A stretch of 18,485 bases of DNA from Chromatiales bacterium (GCA_024762485.1 JANTHH010000023.1:1-18485); one strand, 5' to 3'; positions 7,029 through 18,186 are shown, counted from the stretch's first letter. The notes: generated by a model not told the origin, from the letters alone. Program-made: numbers and translations.

Positions 7029-8360
7029 TCAGTCCTTCTCGAACAGTGCGATGGATTCCACGTGCGCGGTGTGCGGGAACATGTCCATCACCCCGGCCTG
7101 GCGCAGCCGGTAACCGTGCCGGTGCACCAGCTCGCCGGCGTCGCGCGCCAGGGTGCCCGGATAGCAGGAGACATAGACCAGGCGCTTCACGCCCAGCTGC
7201 GGCAGCTTGGGCAGCACCTCGAGCGCGCCGCTGCGGGGCGGGTCGATCAGCGCCTTGTCGAACGGGCGCCCCAGCCAGGCAGCCTGGGACAGGTCCTCGT
7301 ACAGGTTGGCGACGTGGAATTCGGTGTTGTCGAGCCGGTTGCGACGGGCGTTCTCGCGCGCCCGTGCCACCAGTCCGGCATCGCCCTCCACGCCGACCAC
7401 CTCGCCCGCCCGGGTTGCCAGCGGCAGGGTGAAGTTGCCCACACCGCAGAACAGGTCGAGCACGCGGTCGCTGTCCGCCGGCTGCAGCAGATCGACTGCA
7501 CGACGGGTCATCTGGCGGTTGATGTCCGTGTTCACCTGGGTGAAATCGGTCGGCAGAAAACCCAGCTCGAGACCGAAATCCGGCAGCGTGTAGTGCATTG
7601 CCACCGGCTCATCCAGCGGCACGATGCTCTCGGGGCCGCCGGGCTGCAGGTAGACCGCCAGGTCATGCGCCTCGCCGAAGCGGCGCAGCAGCGCCTCGTC
7701 TTCGGTGTTCAGTGACTCCATGATGCGGAAGATCAGCACCAGCCGCTCGTCGTCCATGGCGACCTCGACCTGCGGCACACGGTCGCGGATCGAGAGTGCA
7801 CCGATCAGCTCGGAGAGTGGCATCAGCAGGAAACCCACCTGCGGGTGCAGCACGTGGCAGGCCTCCAGTTCGGCGAGGAAGCTGCTGCCGCGTTCGCGGA
7901 AACCCACCAGTACCCGCCCCTTCTTCGGAACGTGCTTGGCACCGAGCCTTGCCTTGCGCCGATAGCCCCAGGGCGAGGTGTTGACCAGTGGCGCCAGCAC
8001 CGACTCCGGACTGACCTTGCCGATGTGCTTCAGGGTGTCCAGCAGCGACTGTTGTTTCGCCGCCACCTGGGCCGTGGCATCGAGATGCTGCAGGCTGCAG
8101 CCACCGCACAGCCCGAAATGCGCACAGCGGGGTTCGACCCGGTCGGGGCTGGGCCGCAGCACCTCGGTCACCTCGCCCTCGTCGTGACTCTTGCGCTGGG
8201 CCGTGTAACGGAAGCGCACCCGCTCGCCGGGCAGCGCACCGTGGAGGAAGACGGTCTTGCCCGCCACCCGTGCCACGCCCCGACCCTCGTGGCTGAGCGA
8301 CTCGACATCGACCTCCACCACCTCGCTGGGCAGGCGTTTCTGGCGGTTACGCCGCCCCAT
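7029..8360 (-). CDS. rlmD: 23S rRNA (uracil(1939)-C5)-methyltransferase RlmD
   Basis: SAM-dependent enzyme (also called RumA) that makes m5U1939 in 23S rRNA, using an iron-sulfur cluster to shape its RNA-binding face. The 443-aa protein has an N-terminal TRAM domain (about residues 10-70), cluster ligands C79, C85 and C88 in the CxxxxxCGGC pattern plus C168, the central domain, the SAM-binding LDLFCGVGNFTLPLA (301-315), DPPRSG (373-378) and the catalytic nucleophile C399 in SCYPGTLARD, ending in HVESIALF. The ATG at 8360 directly follows the stop of the preceding gene with no gap. cysM, rlmD and barA/gacS are neighbours in several gammaproteobacteria, and relA commonly joins them; relA is absent here. 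Confidence 0.97.
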   Translation of the reverse strand: MGRRNRQKRLPSEVVEVDVESLSHEGRGVARVAGKTVFLHGALPGERVRFRYTAQRKSHDEGEVTEVLRPSPDRVEPRCAHFGLCGGCSLQHLDATAQVAAKQQSLLDTLKHIGKVSPESVLAPLVNTSPWGYRRKARLGAKHVPKKGRVLVGFRERGSSFLAELEACHVLHPQVGFLLMPLSELIGALSIRDRVPQVEVAMDDERLVLIFRIMESLNTEDEALLRRFGEAHDLAVYLQPGGPESIVPLDEPVAMHYTLPDFGLELGFLPTDFTQVNTDINRQMTRRAVDLLQPADSDRVLDLFCGVGNFTLPLATRAGEVVGVEGDAGLVARARENARRNRLDNTEFHVANLYEDLSQAAWLGRPFDKALIDPPRSGALEVLPKLPQLGVKRLVYVSCYPGTLARDAGELVHRHGYRLRQAGVMDMFPHTAHVESIALFEKD

Positions 8361-9086
8361 TCAGTCTTCGCCCCATTGCTGCAGGAACCGCTGCAGGTGC
8401 GGCTCGCGGCGATCCTCGAGATTGTCGCGCAGCGCACGGGTCGACTCGGCCACCTGTGCCGGCGTGCGCTGCTGCGCGATCTGCATGCGCCGCAATCCGA
8501 TCAGATAGATGTGGATGGCCCGCAACTCGAGGTCGATCATCAGCGGTTCGGGCTCGTCGGCGAGCAGCGCCTCCCAGGCATCCACCGGCACCTGTGCCAC
8601 GCCCGGCAGTGCCAGCAGGTGGGCGATTTCGTGCAGCGGGGCCAGGGCCGCGGGCTGGCCGAGGGCGAGTTCGGCCTGCAGGTCGCAGCGGCAATAGCTG
8701 GTCTCGTCCCGCACGCCGAACATGCCGGCATGGCGAGCGTGCTTCAATGCCCGATAACCGAGCAGTGACAGGTCCTCTCCACCCCAGCTGACCAGGGTGC
8801 CCAGTCCCCTGCAGGGTTCGAGCAGGGTATCGAGCAGTGCGGCCTCGTCGCCGTCGCGCCAGTTGCCGGTGCGCAGGCACGGGCCGTCACTGCCCTCATG
8901 GACCGCGGCGAAGGCCGCGATGCTCTGCTGGTTGGGGCGCAGCTGCTCCGAATGGCCGGTCTCCTGCTTGCGGCGGTGAAACAACACCTTGGCGGCATCG
9001 GCATCGCTGAGCTCGCCAAGGTCGTGGAGGCGGCGGCCGGTGGCCACGTCGGGCACGGCGCCCAGGGCAACGGTGATCAGGTTCAT
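8361..9086 (-). CDS. PolB-like 3'-5' exonuclease family protein, apparently catalytically degenerate
   Basis: The 241-aa protein resembles the predicted PolB-type 3'-5' exonucleases (DNA_pol_B_exo2 family), which share a conserved FDIETVPD start, an LFxxRRQETG segment, an LVSWNGxxFDLP motif, a DEIAxLLGxPG segment and a C-terminal YCxTDVLNTYLxYLR. The skeleton is present here: GAVPDVATGRRL (9-20), VLFHRRKQETG (34-44), LVSWGGEDLSLL (98-109), LHEIAHLLALPG (151-162) and IYLIGLRR (193-200). The expected catalytic acids are replaced: the ExoI Asp and Glu by A7 and G9, the ExoII Asp by S107 with a nearby 2-residue deletion, and the ExoIII Asp by R189. The frame is intact and of normal family length, so this looks like a maintained pseudoenzyme rather than a decaying gene. 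It lies 12 nt downstream of cysM and abuts rlmD. Motif alignment was done by eye. Confidence 0.75.
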   Translation of the reverse strand: MNLITVALGAVPDVATGRRLHDLGELSDADAAKVLFHRRKQETGHSEQLRPNQQSIAAFAAVHEGSDGPCLRTGNWRDGDEAALLDTLLEPCRGLGTLVSWGGEDLSLLGYRALKHARHAGMFGVRDETSYCRCDLQAELALGQPAALAPLHEIAHLLALPGVAQVPVDAWEALLADEPEPLMIDLELRAIHIYLIGLRRMQIAQQRTPAQVAESTRALRDNLEDRREPHLQRFLQQWGED

Positions 9087-9098
9087 GGTGCTCGGTCT

Positions 9099-9992
9099 TT
9101 ATTCGGAGGGAAATACGCCGGTGGAGAGGTAACGGTCGCCACGGTCGCAGATGATACTGACGATGGTCGCGTGTTCCAGCTGCTGCGACAAGCGCAGCGC
9201 GACTGCAACCGCGCCACCGGAGGAGATACCGCAAAAGATGCCTTCCTCGGCAGCCAGGCGTCGGGTGGTCTGCTCGGCATCGGCCTGGCTGACGTCCATC
9301 TCCTGGTCCAGCAGCGATGGATCGAAGATGCTGGGCAGGTACTCGGTCGGCCAGCGGCGGATACCGGGGATGCTGGCACCTTCCTCCGGCTGCACGCCGA
9401 TCACCTGGATCGAGGCATTGCGTTCCTTGAGGAAGCGCCCGGTCCCCATGATGGTGCCGGTGGTGCCCATGGCGCTGACGAAGTGGCTCACCTCGCCGCC
9501 GGTGTCGCGCCAGATCTCGGGACCGGTGCCGCAGTAATGGGCCAGCGGGTTATCGAGGTTGCCGAACTGGTTCAACACCCTGCCCTCACCCCGGCGGGCC
9601 ATCTCGTCGGCCAGGTCGCGTGCGCCCTCCATGCCCTGCTCGCGGCTGACGAGGACCAGCTTGGCGCCATAGGCCGCCATGGCCGCGCGGCGCTCCTGGG
9701 TCATGTTGTCCGGCATGATCAGGATCATCCGGTATCCCTTGATCGCCGCCACCATGGCCAGTGCAATACCGGTGTTGCCGCTGGTGGCCTCGATCAGGGT
9801 ATCGCCGGGCCGGATGTCGCCCCGGGCCTCGGCCTGCTGGATCATGGAGAGTGCAGGACGATCCTTCACCGATCCGGCCGGGTTGTTGCCCTCGAGCTTC
9901 ACCAGCAGCGTGTTCGAGGTGTCGCCCGGCAGTCGCTGCAGACGGACCAGCGGTGTGTTGCCGACCAGTGATTCGATGGTTGGATATTCCAT
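9099..9992 (-). CDS. cysM: Cysteine synthase B (O-acetylserine sulfhydrylase, PLP-dependent)
   Basis: Makes L-cysteine from O-acetylserine and sulfide or thiosulfate; cytoplasmic, fold type II PLP enzyme. The 297-aa protein shows IESLVGNTPLVRL (6-18), the PLP lysine K43 in GSVKDRPA, the substrate loop TSGNTG (70-75), the phosphate-binding glycine loop GTTGTIMGTG and SSGGA near the C-terminus. The IRRWPTEYLPSIFD stretch is CysM-like rather than CysK-like. The ATG at 9992 matches the family N-terminus; the long in-frame extension upstream runs through the divergent promoter region and the receptor gene and was rejected. No clear Shine-Dalgarno precedes this start. It is the first gene of the eight-gene leftward run and is divergent from the TonB-dependent receptor gene. 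Confidence 0.96.
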   Translation of the reverse strand: MEYPTIESLVGNTPLVRLQRLPGDTSNTLLVKLEGNNPAGSVKDRPALSMIQQAEARGDIRPGDTLIEATSGNTGIALAMVAAIKGYRMILIMPDNMTQERRAAMAAYGAKLVLVSREQGMEGARDLADEMARRGEGRVLNQFGNLDNPLAHYCGTGPEIWRDTGGEVSHFVSAMGTTGTIMGTGRFLKERNASIQVIGVQPEEGASIPGIRRWPTEYLPSIFDPSLLDQEMDVSQADAEQTTRRLAAEEGIFCGISSGGAVAVALRLSQQLEHATIVSIICDRGDRYLSTGVFPSE

Positions 9993-10010
9993 GGCGGACA
10001 GTTTACTGAA

Positions 10011-10039
10011 TCGCCATAAACAACACGAGCAGGTAGAAT
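10011..10039 (+). promoter_or_regulatory. Candidate sigma-70 promoter for the receptor-binding protein-kinase operon
   Basis: TCGCCA at 10011-10016 (4 of 6 to the -35 consensus) is followed after exactly 17 nt by TAGAAT at 10034-10039 (5 of 6 to the -10 consensus). This lies in the 85-nt cysM/receptor gap and would start transcription near 10046, leaving a leader of about 32 nt before the ATG at 10078. AGGAA at 10069-10073 is the likely ribosome-binding site. I could not find an equally good promoter for cysM on the other strand. This is a reading of consensus matches only. Confidence 0.4.
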
Positions 10040-10077
10040 CGGCAGACTTTCTAATCGCCCGTCTGCGCAGGAAATTA

Positions 10078-12081
10078 ATGCCTCTCCAAACCGCTTTCTC
10101 ACGCTGCCTGCTGCCCTTGCTGATGGCCGGCCAGGCGGTGGCCTCGCATGATGCGGAGCCACCTGTCTCAGAAACGGATTTCCTCGGCGCACTCCCCATC
10201 GTCCTGTCGGTGGCCCGCCTGTCCCAGCCCAAGGAAGAGGCACCCGTCGCCACCACGGTCATCGACCGCCAGATGATCATCGCCTCCGGCGCCCAGGATA
10301 TCGCCAGCGTGCTGGCACTGGTCCCGGGCTTCCAGGTGGCAATGGTCGATGGCACCAATCGCTCGGTCACCTCCCATGGTTTTACCGACCAGTTCGCGCG
10401 CCGCATGCAGGTGCTGGTGGACGGGCGCTCCGTCTACAACCCGGCCTCGGGTGGTGTGGCGTGGTCGCAGCTGCCGATCGCGCTCGAGGACGTCGAACGG
10501 ATCGAGGTGGTACGCGGCCCGAATGCAGCGGCCTACGGCTCCAACGCCTTTCTCGGCGTCATCAACATCACTACCCGTGACCCGGCGGATGTCAACGGCC
10601 TGGAGGCGGATGTCACCGGCGGCAGCCTCGATACGCGCAGCAGCTATGTCAGCTACGGGATCCACGACCCAGGCCATGACCTGCGCCTATCTGCCAAGTA
10701 CGAACGCAACAGCGGCTTTCCAGACCGCATCGACGACGTGGATTCCATCAGCATCAATCTGCGTGGGCGGTACCACTTTACCCCCGCCAGCAACCTGGAG
10801 TACGCGGCGGGGCTGCGTGCCAGCGAGCTGGGCGCCGGTTTCACCGGTGATCCCATCCAGCCTCCCAGGGAGGCCGACCTCGACTCGAATTTCCAGCAGC
10901 TGGTGTGGAACCGGTTGTTCGATGACGGCTCAGACCTGCGCATCCAGTACTACCACAATCTGGAATCGAATCTGGATGACTTCTCCCTTAACGCGAATGA
11001 GCTCGACCCGACGCTGCCACCGCTGACGCTGCTCACCGGTCTCACCTATGACAGCATCCGCCATGACCTGGAAGTTCAGCATCGTTTTGCGCCATCGCCT
11101 GCCGTTCGCGTGGCGTGGGGAGCCGGACTGCGTTACGACGCCGTGGCGTCTCCCTATCTGATCGAGAACCGCGATCAGGTCTCGCGCAGCCAGGGACGCG
11201 TGTTCGGCAATGCCGAATGGCATGCCCGTGACGACCTGGTGCTGCACGGTAGCCTGATGGGAGAACTGCAGGAGGATGAAGGCACCTATCTTTCACCACG
11301 GATCGCCGCCAACTATCTCTACAGTAAAAATGGTGCCATCCGGGTTTCCGCCGCCCATGCCTACCGCTTCCCCTCACTGCTCGAACAGTTCGGACACTAC
11401 GCGGCCTACCTGGCGGCGAATCAGGATATCGAGGCGTTGCTGCTCTACGACGCAGCCTCCGATATCGATCCCGAGCGCATCAATGCCTACGAGATCGGCC
11501 TGGTGCAGCGGTTGCCTCGACTGGGTGTCGACCTGGACCTGAAGCTGTTCGAGCATCATGTCGATAACACCATCAAGGCCCCCGGCCAGGAATACACTGG
11601 TGCAACCTCGGTGTTCCGTTTCCAGAATGGCGGGAGCTACCAGGTACGCGGTATCGAATTCACCGGACGCTATCAACCCGACCGGGATACCCTGGTCTAT
11701 CTCGCCCTTGCGCTGGCCGACGGCAGCGGCAACCGGGTGGTCACCCTCACCGACAGTGGCCCGTTGATTGCGGATACCAGCAACAGTGTGCCCGACCAGA
11801 CGCTGTCATTGCTGCTCAGCCGGCGTTTCGGCGACGGCTATGAGGTCAGCACCTGGCTACAGCATGTCGGCGACATGGACTGGTCGGGTGACGGTGGTTT
11901 CGCCGAGGCCCATACCCGGATCGACCTGCGGCTTGCCAAATCCTGGCACCGCGCAGGTTCGACCATCGCCTTGTCCGTGGTGGCGCAGAATCTGCTCGAC
12001 GAGGCCTACGATGAATTCGGCATCGACAGCAATAGCTTCGGCCGCCGCATCTACGGTCAGCTGGCCATCTACACGAAATGA
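10078..12081 (+). CDS. TonB-dependent outer-membrane receptor
   Basis: The 667-aa protein has a signal peptide (cleavage near AVA-SH, residue 22) and a short segment PIVLSVA (40-46) where the TonB box is expected. A plug domain follows (about 50-168: VIDRQMIIASGAQDIASVL, VPGFQV, QVLVDGRSVYNP, EDVERIEVVRGPNAAAYGSNAFLGVINI), then a 22-strand-type barrel rich in alternating aromatic strands, with QNLLDEAYDEFG near the end. Such receptors import or bind metal chelates, vitamins or sugars using TonB energy; the ligand cannot be read. There is no N-terminal signalling domain of the FecA type. The last strand ends in AIYTK rather than the usual terminal aromatic residue. The start at 10078 is supported by AGGAA and by the signal peptide; earlier in-frame ATGs overlap cysM. 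The binding-protein gene follows after 36 nt. Confidence 0.93.
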   Translation: MPLQTAFSRCLLPLLMAGQAVASHDAEPPVSETDFLGALPIVLSVARLSQPKEEAPVATTVIDRQMIIASGAQDIASVLALVPGFQVAMVDGTNRSVTSHGFTDQFARRMQVLVDGRSVYNPASGGVAWSQLPIALEDVERIEVVRGPNAAAYGSNAFLGVINITTRDPADVNGLEADVTGGSLDTRSSYVSYGIHDPGHDLRLSAKYERNSGFPDRIDDVDSISINLRGRYHFTPASNLEYAAGLRASELGAGFTGDPIQPPREADLDSNFQQLVWNRLFDDGSDLRIQYYHNLESNLDDFSLNANELDPTLPPLTLLTGLTYDSIRHDLEVQHRFAPSPAVRVAWGAGLRYDAVASPYLIENRDQVSRSQGRVFGNAEWHARDDLVLHGSLMGELQEDEGTYLSPRIAANYLYSKNGAIRVSAAHAYRFPSLLEQFGHYAAYLAANQDIEALLLYDAASDIDPERINAYEIGLVQRLPRLGVDLDLKLFEHHVDNTIKAPGQEYTGATSVFRFQNGGSYQVRGIEFTGRYQPDRDTLVYLALALADGSGNRVVTLTDSGPLIADTSNSVPDQTLSLLLSRRFGDGYEVSTWLQHVGDMDWSGDGGFAEAHTRIDLRLAKSWHRAGSTIALSVVAQNLLDEAYDEFGIDSNSFGRRIYGQLAIYTK

Positions 12082-12117
12082 AGCAAACCGCGTCAAGGAT
12101 GAAGAGGGACCATCACC

Positions 12118-13082
12118 GTGCCTGACCGGACCGGCAAAACGGTGATGCTGATGCGGGGGCCGTTCACCGCGCTGGTATTCGGCATGCTGGCCCTGTTCTC
12201 CGCAGTCACCGGCACTGCCGGGCAGGACGCCAATGTCCTGGTTGTGAAGAGTATCGATGCGCCGATCTACGACGAGGTGGTCGCTGCGTTTTCACGCAAC
12301 CTGAAAGCGCTGTGCACGCCAAATTGCACAATTGGCGAGTTGTCCAGCATCACCCGCGACGAACTCTTCGCTACCCCGGATACGGATCTCGTCGTCTCCA
12401 TCGGCCGGCTTGCAGGCCTCGCGGTGGCAGAAGTCAAGCCGGATGCGGCCATCTACGGCCTGATCCCCCGCACCACCTGGAACGAGATCGTCAGTTGTTG
12501 TCCGGAGACCAGCCCGCCTCACGCCACGGCCCTTTTTCTCGATCAGCCGATCGACCGCCAGCTACACCTGATCCGTGTCCTGCTGCCTCAGGCAAGGCGT
12601 ATCGCCGTACTTTTCGGGACACATTCCATCAGCCGGCTCGAAGAGGTCCAGCTGGCGGCAGAGCGTGCAGGCCTGGAGCTGGTCAGCCGTCGTGTGGATG
12701 ACAGCGACGAGGTGGGGCCTGAGCTCGATATCATGCTCGACGACGTCGACGCCCTGCTGGCAATCCCCGACAGCACCATCTACAACCGGGACACCATCTA
12801 TGGGGTACTGCTGACCACCTACCGGCGGGGTGTCCCGGTGTTCGGCTATGCCAAGAGCCTGGTGGATGCCGGTGCCGTGGCCGCGATCTACACTTCGCCG
12901 GAGGATGTCGGGCGGCAACTCGCCGCGATGGCCGCAGACTACCTGTCGAACGACAGTGCATTGCCACCGCCGAGGATGCCGTCTGAATTCAGCGTCGCGA
13001 TCAACAAGCGGGTGATGCGATCACTGGGCCTCCCTGTGCCGTCGGAGCAGACCGTCCATCGTCAGCTGCAGGAACTCGAACG

Positions 13083-13086
<4 letters not shown>
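12118..13086 (+). CDS. ABC_sub_bind-family periplasmic binding protein (no cognate ABC transporter nearby)
   Basis: The 322-aa protein has an N-terminal hydrophobic stretch (about residues 13-35, ending GTAGQDA), probably a cleaved signal peptide, then a two-lobed domain resembling the ABC_sub_bind (PF04392) family. Visible features are LVVSIGRLAG (91-100), RRIAVLFGTHSISRLEEVQLAAERAGLELV (the second-lobe opening), DALLAIPDSTIYNRDTI (211-227), the hinge-like RGVPVFGYAKSLVDAGAVAAI, and PEDVGRQLA. Four cysteines are grouped as C66/C70 and C127/C128 and could form disulfides or bind a ligand. The GTG at 12118 is favoured by GAGGG 9 nt upstream; ATG at 12145 or 12151 are alternatives with no ribosome-binding site. 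No permease or ATPase is encoded beside it. Its stop overlaps the kinase start (GTGA), so it probably supplies ligand to, or senses for, that kinase; this is an inference. Confidence 0.87.
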
Positions 13087-15830
<2,744 letters not shown>

Positions 15831-15833
<3 letters not shown>

Positions 15834-15857
15834 ACGTCTGCCGCGCCCGCCCGTTCA
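15831..15857. terminator. Inverted repeat joining the convergent barA and pdxJ stop codons
   Basis: TGAACG at 15831-15836, beginning with the barA TGA, is the exact reverse complement of CGTTCA at 15852-15857, which contains the pdxJ stop. A GC-rich 15-nt interior separates the arms. It is symmetrical and could fold in either transcript, but the 6-bp stem is short and no T-tract follows on either side. It is at best a weak bidirectional terminator, or simply a coincidence. The convergent gap is only 21 nt. Confidence 0.2.
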
Positions 15858-16583
15858 AGGCTGGATCAGACGCTTCATTTCCCTCACCGCTTCGGCCAGT
15901 CCCGTGAACACTGCCCGGCTGATGATGGCGTGGCCGATGTTCAGCTCCTGCACCCCGTCGAGTGCGGCGATGGCCCGGACGTTGTGATAATCCAGGCCGT
16001 GTCCCGCATTCACCTGCAGCCCGAGTTCCTGGCCGTAGCGGACGGCCTCGCTGATGCGTGCCAACTCCGCCACCTGTGACTCGCCCGTCAGGTCGGCATA
16101 GTGGCCAGTGTGTATCTCGATCACAGGCGCACCGACCGCCGCCGCTGCCTCGAGCTGTGCAGCAGCGGCATCGATGAACAGCGAGACCCTTATCCCCGCC
16201 TCGGCAAGGGCGCTGCAATAGTCCTTCAGATAGGGTTGGCTGGCCGCCACGTCCAGACCACCCTCGGTGGTCAGCTCCTCGCGTCGCTCCGGCACCAGGC
16301 AACAATCAGCAGGGGCGATCCGTGAGGCGATGTCCAGCATCTCGGCGGTGGCGGCCATCTCCAGATTCATCCGGGTCTGCAACATGCCGCTGAGTATCTC
16401 CACGTCACGATCCTGGATGTGGCGCCTGTCCTCCCGCAGGTGCAGGGTGATGCCATCGGCGCCAGCCTGTTCGGCAATCAGCGCGGCCTGGGCCGGCTCC
16501 GGGTAGCGGGTGCCACGCGCCTGTCTCAGGGTGGCGACGTGGTCGATGTTCACGCCCAGCAATCGTTCATATTCACGGCTCAT
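15855..16583 (-). CDS. pdxJ: Pyridoxine 5'-phosphate synthase PdxJ
   Basis: Condenses 1-deoxy-xylulose-5-phosphate with 3-amino-2-oxopropyl phosphate to pyridoxine 5'-phosphate, the last ring-forming step of DXP-dependent vitamin B6 synthesis, in the cytoplasm. The 242-aa TIM-barrel protein has the family blocks LLGVNIDHVATLRQARGT (8-25), GADGITLHLREDRRHI (41-56), NLEMA, VPERREELTTEGGLD, VIEIHTGHYA, NAGHGLDY and ELNIGHAIISRA, with the catalytic Glu/His and phosphate-binding residues in place. The start ATG lies 4 nt after the recO stop, and a GGAG lies 12 nt upstream inside recO. It is the last gene visible of rnc-era-recO-pdxJ. The acpS gene that often follows is missing; the next gene is barA, convergent. 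Confidence 0.97.
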   Translation of the reverse strand: MSREYERLLGVNIDHVATLRQARGTRYPEPAQAALIAEQAGADGITLHLREDRRHIQDRDVEILSGMLQTRMNLEMAATAEMLDIASRIAPADCCLVPERREELTTEGGLDVAASQPYLKDYCSALAEAGIRVSLFIDAAAAQLEAAAAVGAPVIEIHTGHYADLTGESQVAELARISEAVRYGQELGLQVNAGHGLDYHNVRAIAALDGVQELNIGHAIISRAVFTGLAEAVREMKRLIQP

Positions 16584-16587
16584 GGTC

Positions 16588-17289
16588 TTAGTCGTTCTCC
16601 GTACTGCGAAAGAGTTCGCGGCTCTTCAGGGGACGGCCGCCAAGATGCGCGGCCAGCGCATAGCGTAGCAACGCCCTCGCCTCGCGGCGACTCTCCCCGT
16701 CCAGGGGGGCACGCTGTGCGAGGCTGAGCAGCGTCTGCCCGCTGACCTGCAATAGATCGTCGGCATCGGCGGGAACCGGTCCCTCCTCCAGCCTGTAGTG
16801 GTAATGGCGCTGCGCCACGACCGGCTCGCCACCGCCGGCCTCGTGAGCCAGCTGCAGGCCGAAGCCGATCTCCTGCAACAGGTCCAGCTCGAAACCGCGT
16901 AGCACCGCCTCCTCGTCACCGCTGCTCAGGTCGACGATCGCCTGGCTGTAGAGCGCGAACAGCTGGGGGTGGGGATCCTGTTCCCGCAGCAACCTGACCA
17001 GCAACTCGTTGAGATAAAGGCCGCAGATGAGTCGCCGGCCTGTTAGGGGTGAGCCGGCGCTGACCGCTTCCACGGTATTCAATGTCGGCAGTTGTCCCCT
17101 GCCGCGCCAGCTGGCGAGCAGGGGCACGAAGGGTTGCAGGATGCCTGCGCGCCGCCCCTTGTGCCCGCCGCGTGCCACGACTGTCAGGCGACCATGCGGG
17201 TGGCTGAACAGATCGACCAGCAGACTGCTGTCGCCGTAGGCGCGGCGGTGCAGCACGTAGACCGGGTTCAGGTCCTGATTGCTGGCCAT
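16588..17289 (-). CDS. recO: DNA repair protein RecO
   Basis: Recombination mediator that with RecR loads RecA onto SSB-coated single strands in the RecF pathway and anneals strands. The 233-aa protein has an N-terminal OB fold (about 1-80: PVYVLHRRAYGDSSLLVDLFSHPHGRLTVVARGG) and an alpha-helical C-terminal half with YLNELLVRLLREQDPHPQLFALY and FELDLLQEIGFG, both typical. The zinc cysteines found in some RecO proteins are absent, as in E. coli RecO. It lies 9 nt downstream of era and 4 nt upstream of pdxJ, the conserved order. No strong Shine-Dalgarno is seen; coupling to era is likely. Confidence 0.95.
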   Translation of the reverse strand: MASNQDLNPVYVLHRRAYGDSSLLVDLFSHPHGRLTVVARGGHKGRRAGILQPFVPLLASWRGRGQLPTLNTVEAVSAGSPLTGRRLICGLYLNELLVRLLREQDPHPQLFALYSQAIVDLSSGDEEAVLRGFELDLLQEIGFGLQLAHEAGGGEPVVAQRHYHYRLEEGPVPADADDLLQVSGQTLLSLAQRAPLDGESRREARALLRYALAAHLGGRPLKSRELFRSTEND

Positions 17290-17298
17290 CCAGAGGGA

Positions 17299-18186
17299 TT
17301 ATTCGTGGTAACCGAGATCGTTGAGACTGGCCTCGTCCGTCGACCAGCTGTCCTTGACCTTGACCCAGAGATCGAGGTGCACGCGACAGTCGAAGAAGGC
17401 CTCCATGGCCTGGCGGGCAGCCGTTGCCGCGGCCTTGAGCGACTCCCCGCCCTTGCCAACGATGATGCCTTTCTGGCTGTCGCGCTCGACCCAGATCACC
17501 GCACCGATTCGGTACAGACCGTCCGTTTCCTCGAAGCGTTCGATCTGCACGGTCAGCGCGTATGGCAATTCGTTGTGATAGCGACGGGTGAGCTGCTCGC
17601 GGATGAGTTCGGCGGCGAAGAAACGACCACTGCGGTCACTCAGCTGATCCTCCGGATAGACCAGTTCGCCCTCCGGCAGCAATTTCAACACTTCCGCTTC
17701 GAGGGGTCCGCAATTGGTGCCATCACGGGCCGAGAGTGGGACGATCGCAGCAAAATGGTGTCGCTCGGCCAGCTCGGCCAGGTAGGGCAACAGTTGCTCA
17801 CGCTGCTTCACGGTGTCTACCTTGTTGACCACCGCGATGGCCGGAACCCCGGAGCGCCTGACCGCCTCCAGCACTGCCGCATCCTCCTCCGTCCACTGCA
17901 GTGCCTGGACCACGAACAACAGCACATCCACGTCCATGAGCGACGTCTTGGCCGTGCGGTTGAGATAGCGGTTCATCGCCTTGGCGCCGCGCTGGTGTAT
18001 GCCCGGCGTGTCGACGTAGAGGATCTGCCCCTCATCCGTTGTCTTGATGCCGAGTATCCGGTGGCGGGTGGTCTGTGGCTTGTGCGAGGTGATGGCGAGC
18101 TTCTGCCCCAGCAGTTGGTTGAGCAAGGTGGACTTGCCGACGTTGGGACGGCCGATCAATGCCACGTAGCCGACGCGCATGCTCAT
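17299..18186 (-). CDS. era: GTPase Era
   Basis: Essential GTPase that binds the 3' end of 16S rRNA and helps mature the 30S subunit. The 295-aa protein has the G domain: P-loop GRPNVGKST (12-20), switch I around HKPQTTRHR, G3 DTPG (59-62), G4 NKVD (121-124) and G5 SAR (152-154). A C-terminal KH domain follows with VGKGGESLK and the end VKVKDSWSTDEASLNDLGY. The ATG at 18186 overlaps the rnc stop by 4 nt (ATGA); a second ATG two codons on (18180) is also possible. rnc-era coupling is widespread, and both products act on rRNA. Confidence 0.98.
   Translation of the reverse strand: MSMRVGYVALIGRPNVGKSTLLNQLLGQKLAITSHKPQTTRHRILGIKTTDEGQILYVDTPGIHQRGAKAMNRYLNRTAKTSLMDVDVLLFVVQALQWTEEDAAVLEAVRRSGVPAIAVVNKVDTVKQREQLLPYLAELAERHHFAAIVPLSARDGTNCGPLEAEVLKLLPEGELVYPEDQLSDRSGRFFAAELIREQLTRRYHNELPYALTVQIERFEETDGLYRIGAVIWVERDSQKGIIVGKGGESLKAAATAARQAMEAFFDCRVHLDLWVKVKDSWSTDEASLNDLGYHE

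Noticed and set aside
7845..8768. Plus-strand frame spanning rlmD and the exonuclease-like gene
   Set aside because: It crosses two minus-strand genes, has no conserved motif, and the minus-strand products match known families.
8361..9086. Treating the exonuclease-like gene as a frameshifted pseudogene
   Set aside because: The frame is continuous, starts and stops cleanly against its neighbours, and has the family length; the changes are substitutions plus a small in-frame deletion.
9679..10077. In-frame upstream extension of the TonB-dependent receptor
   Set aside because: It overlaps the cysM coding region on the other strand, and the signal peptide starts at 10078 behind a ribosome-binding site.
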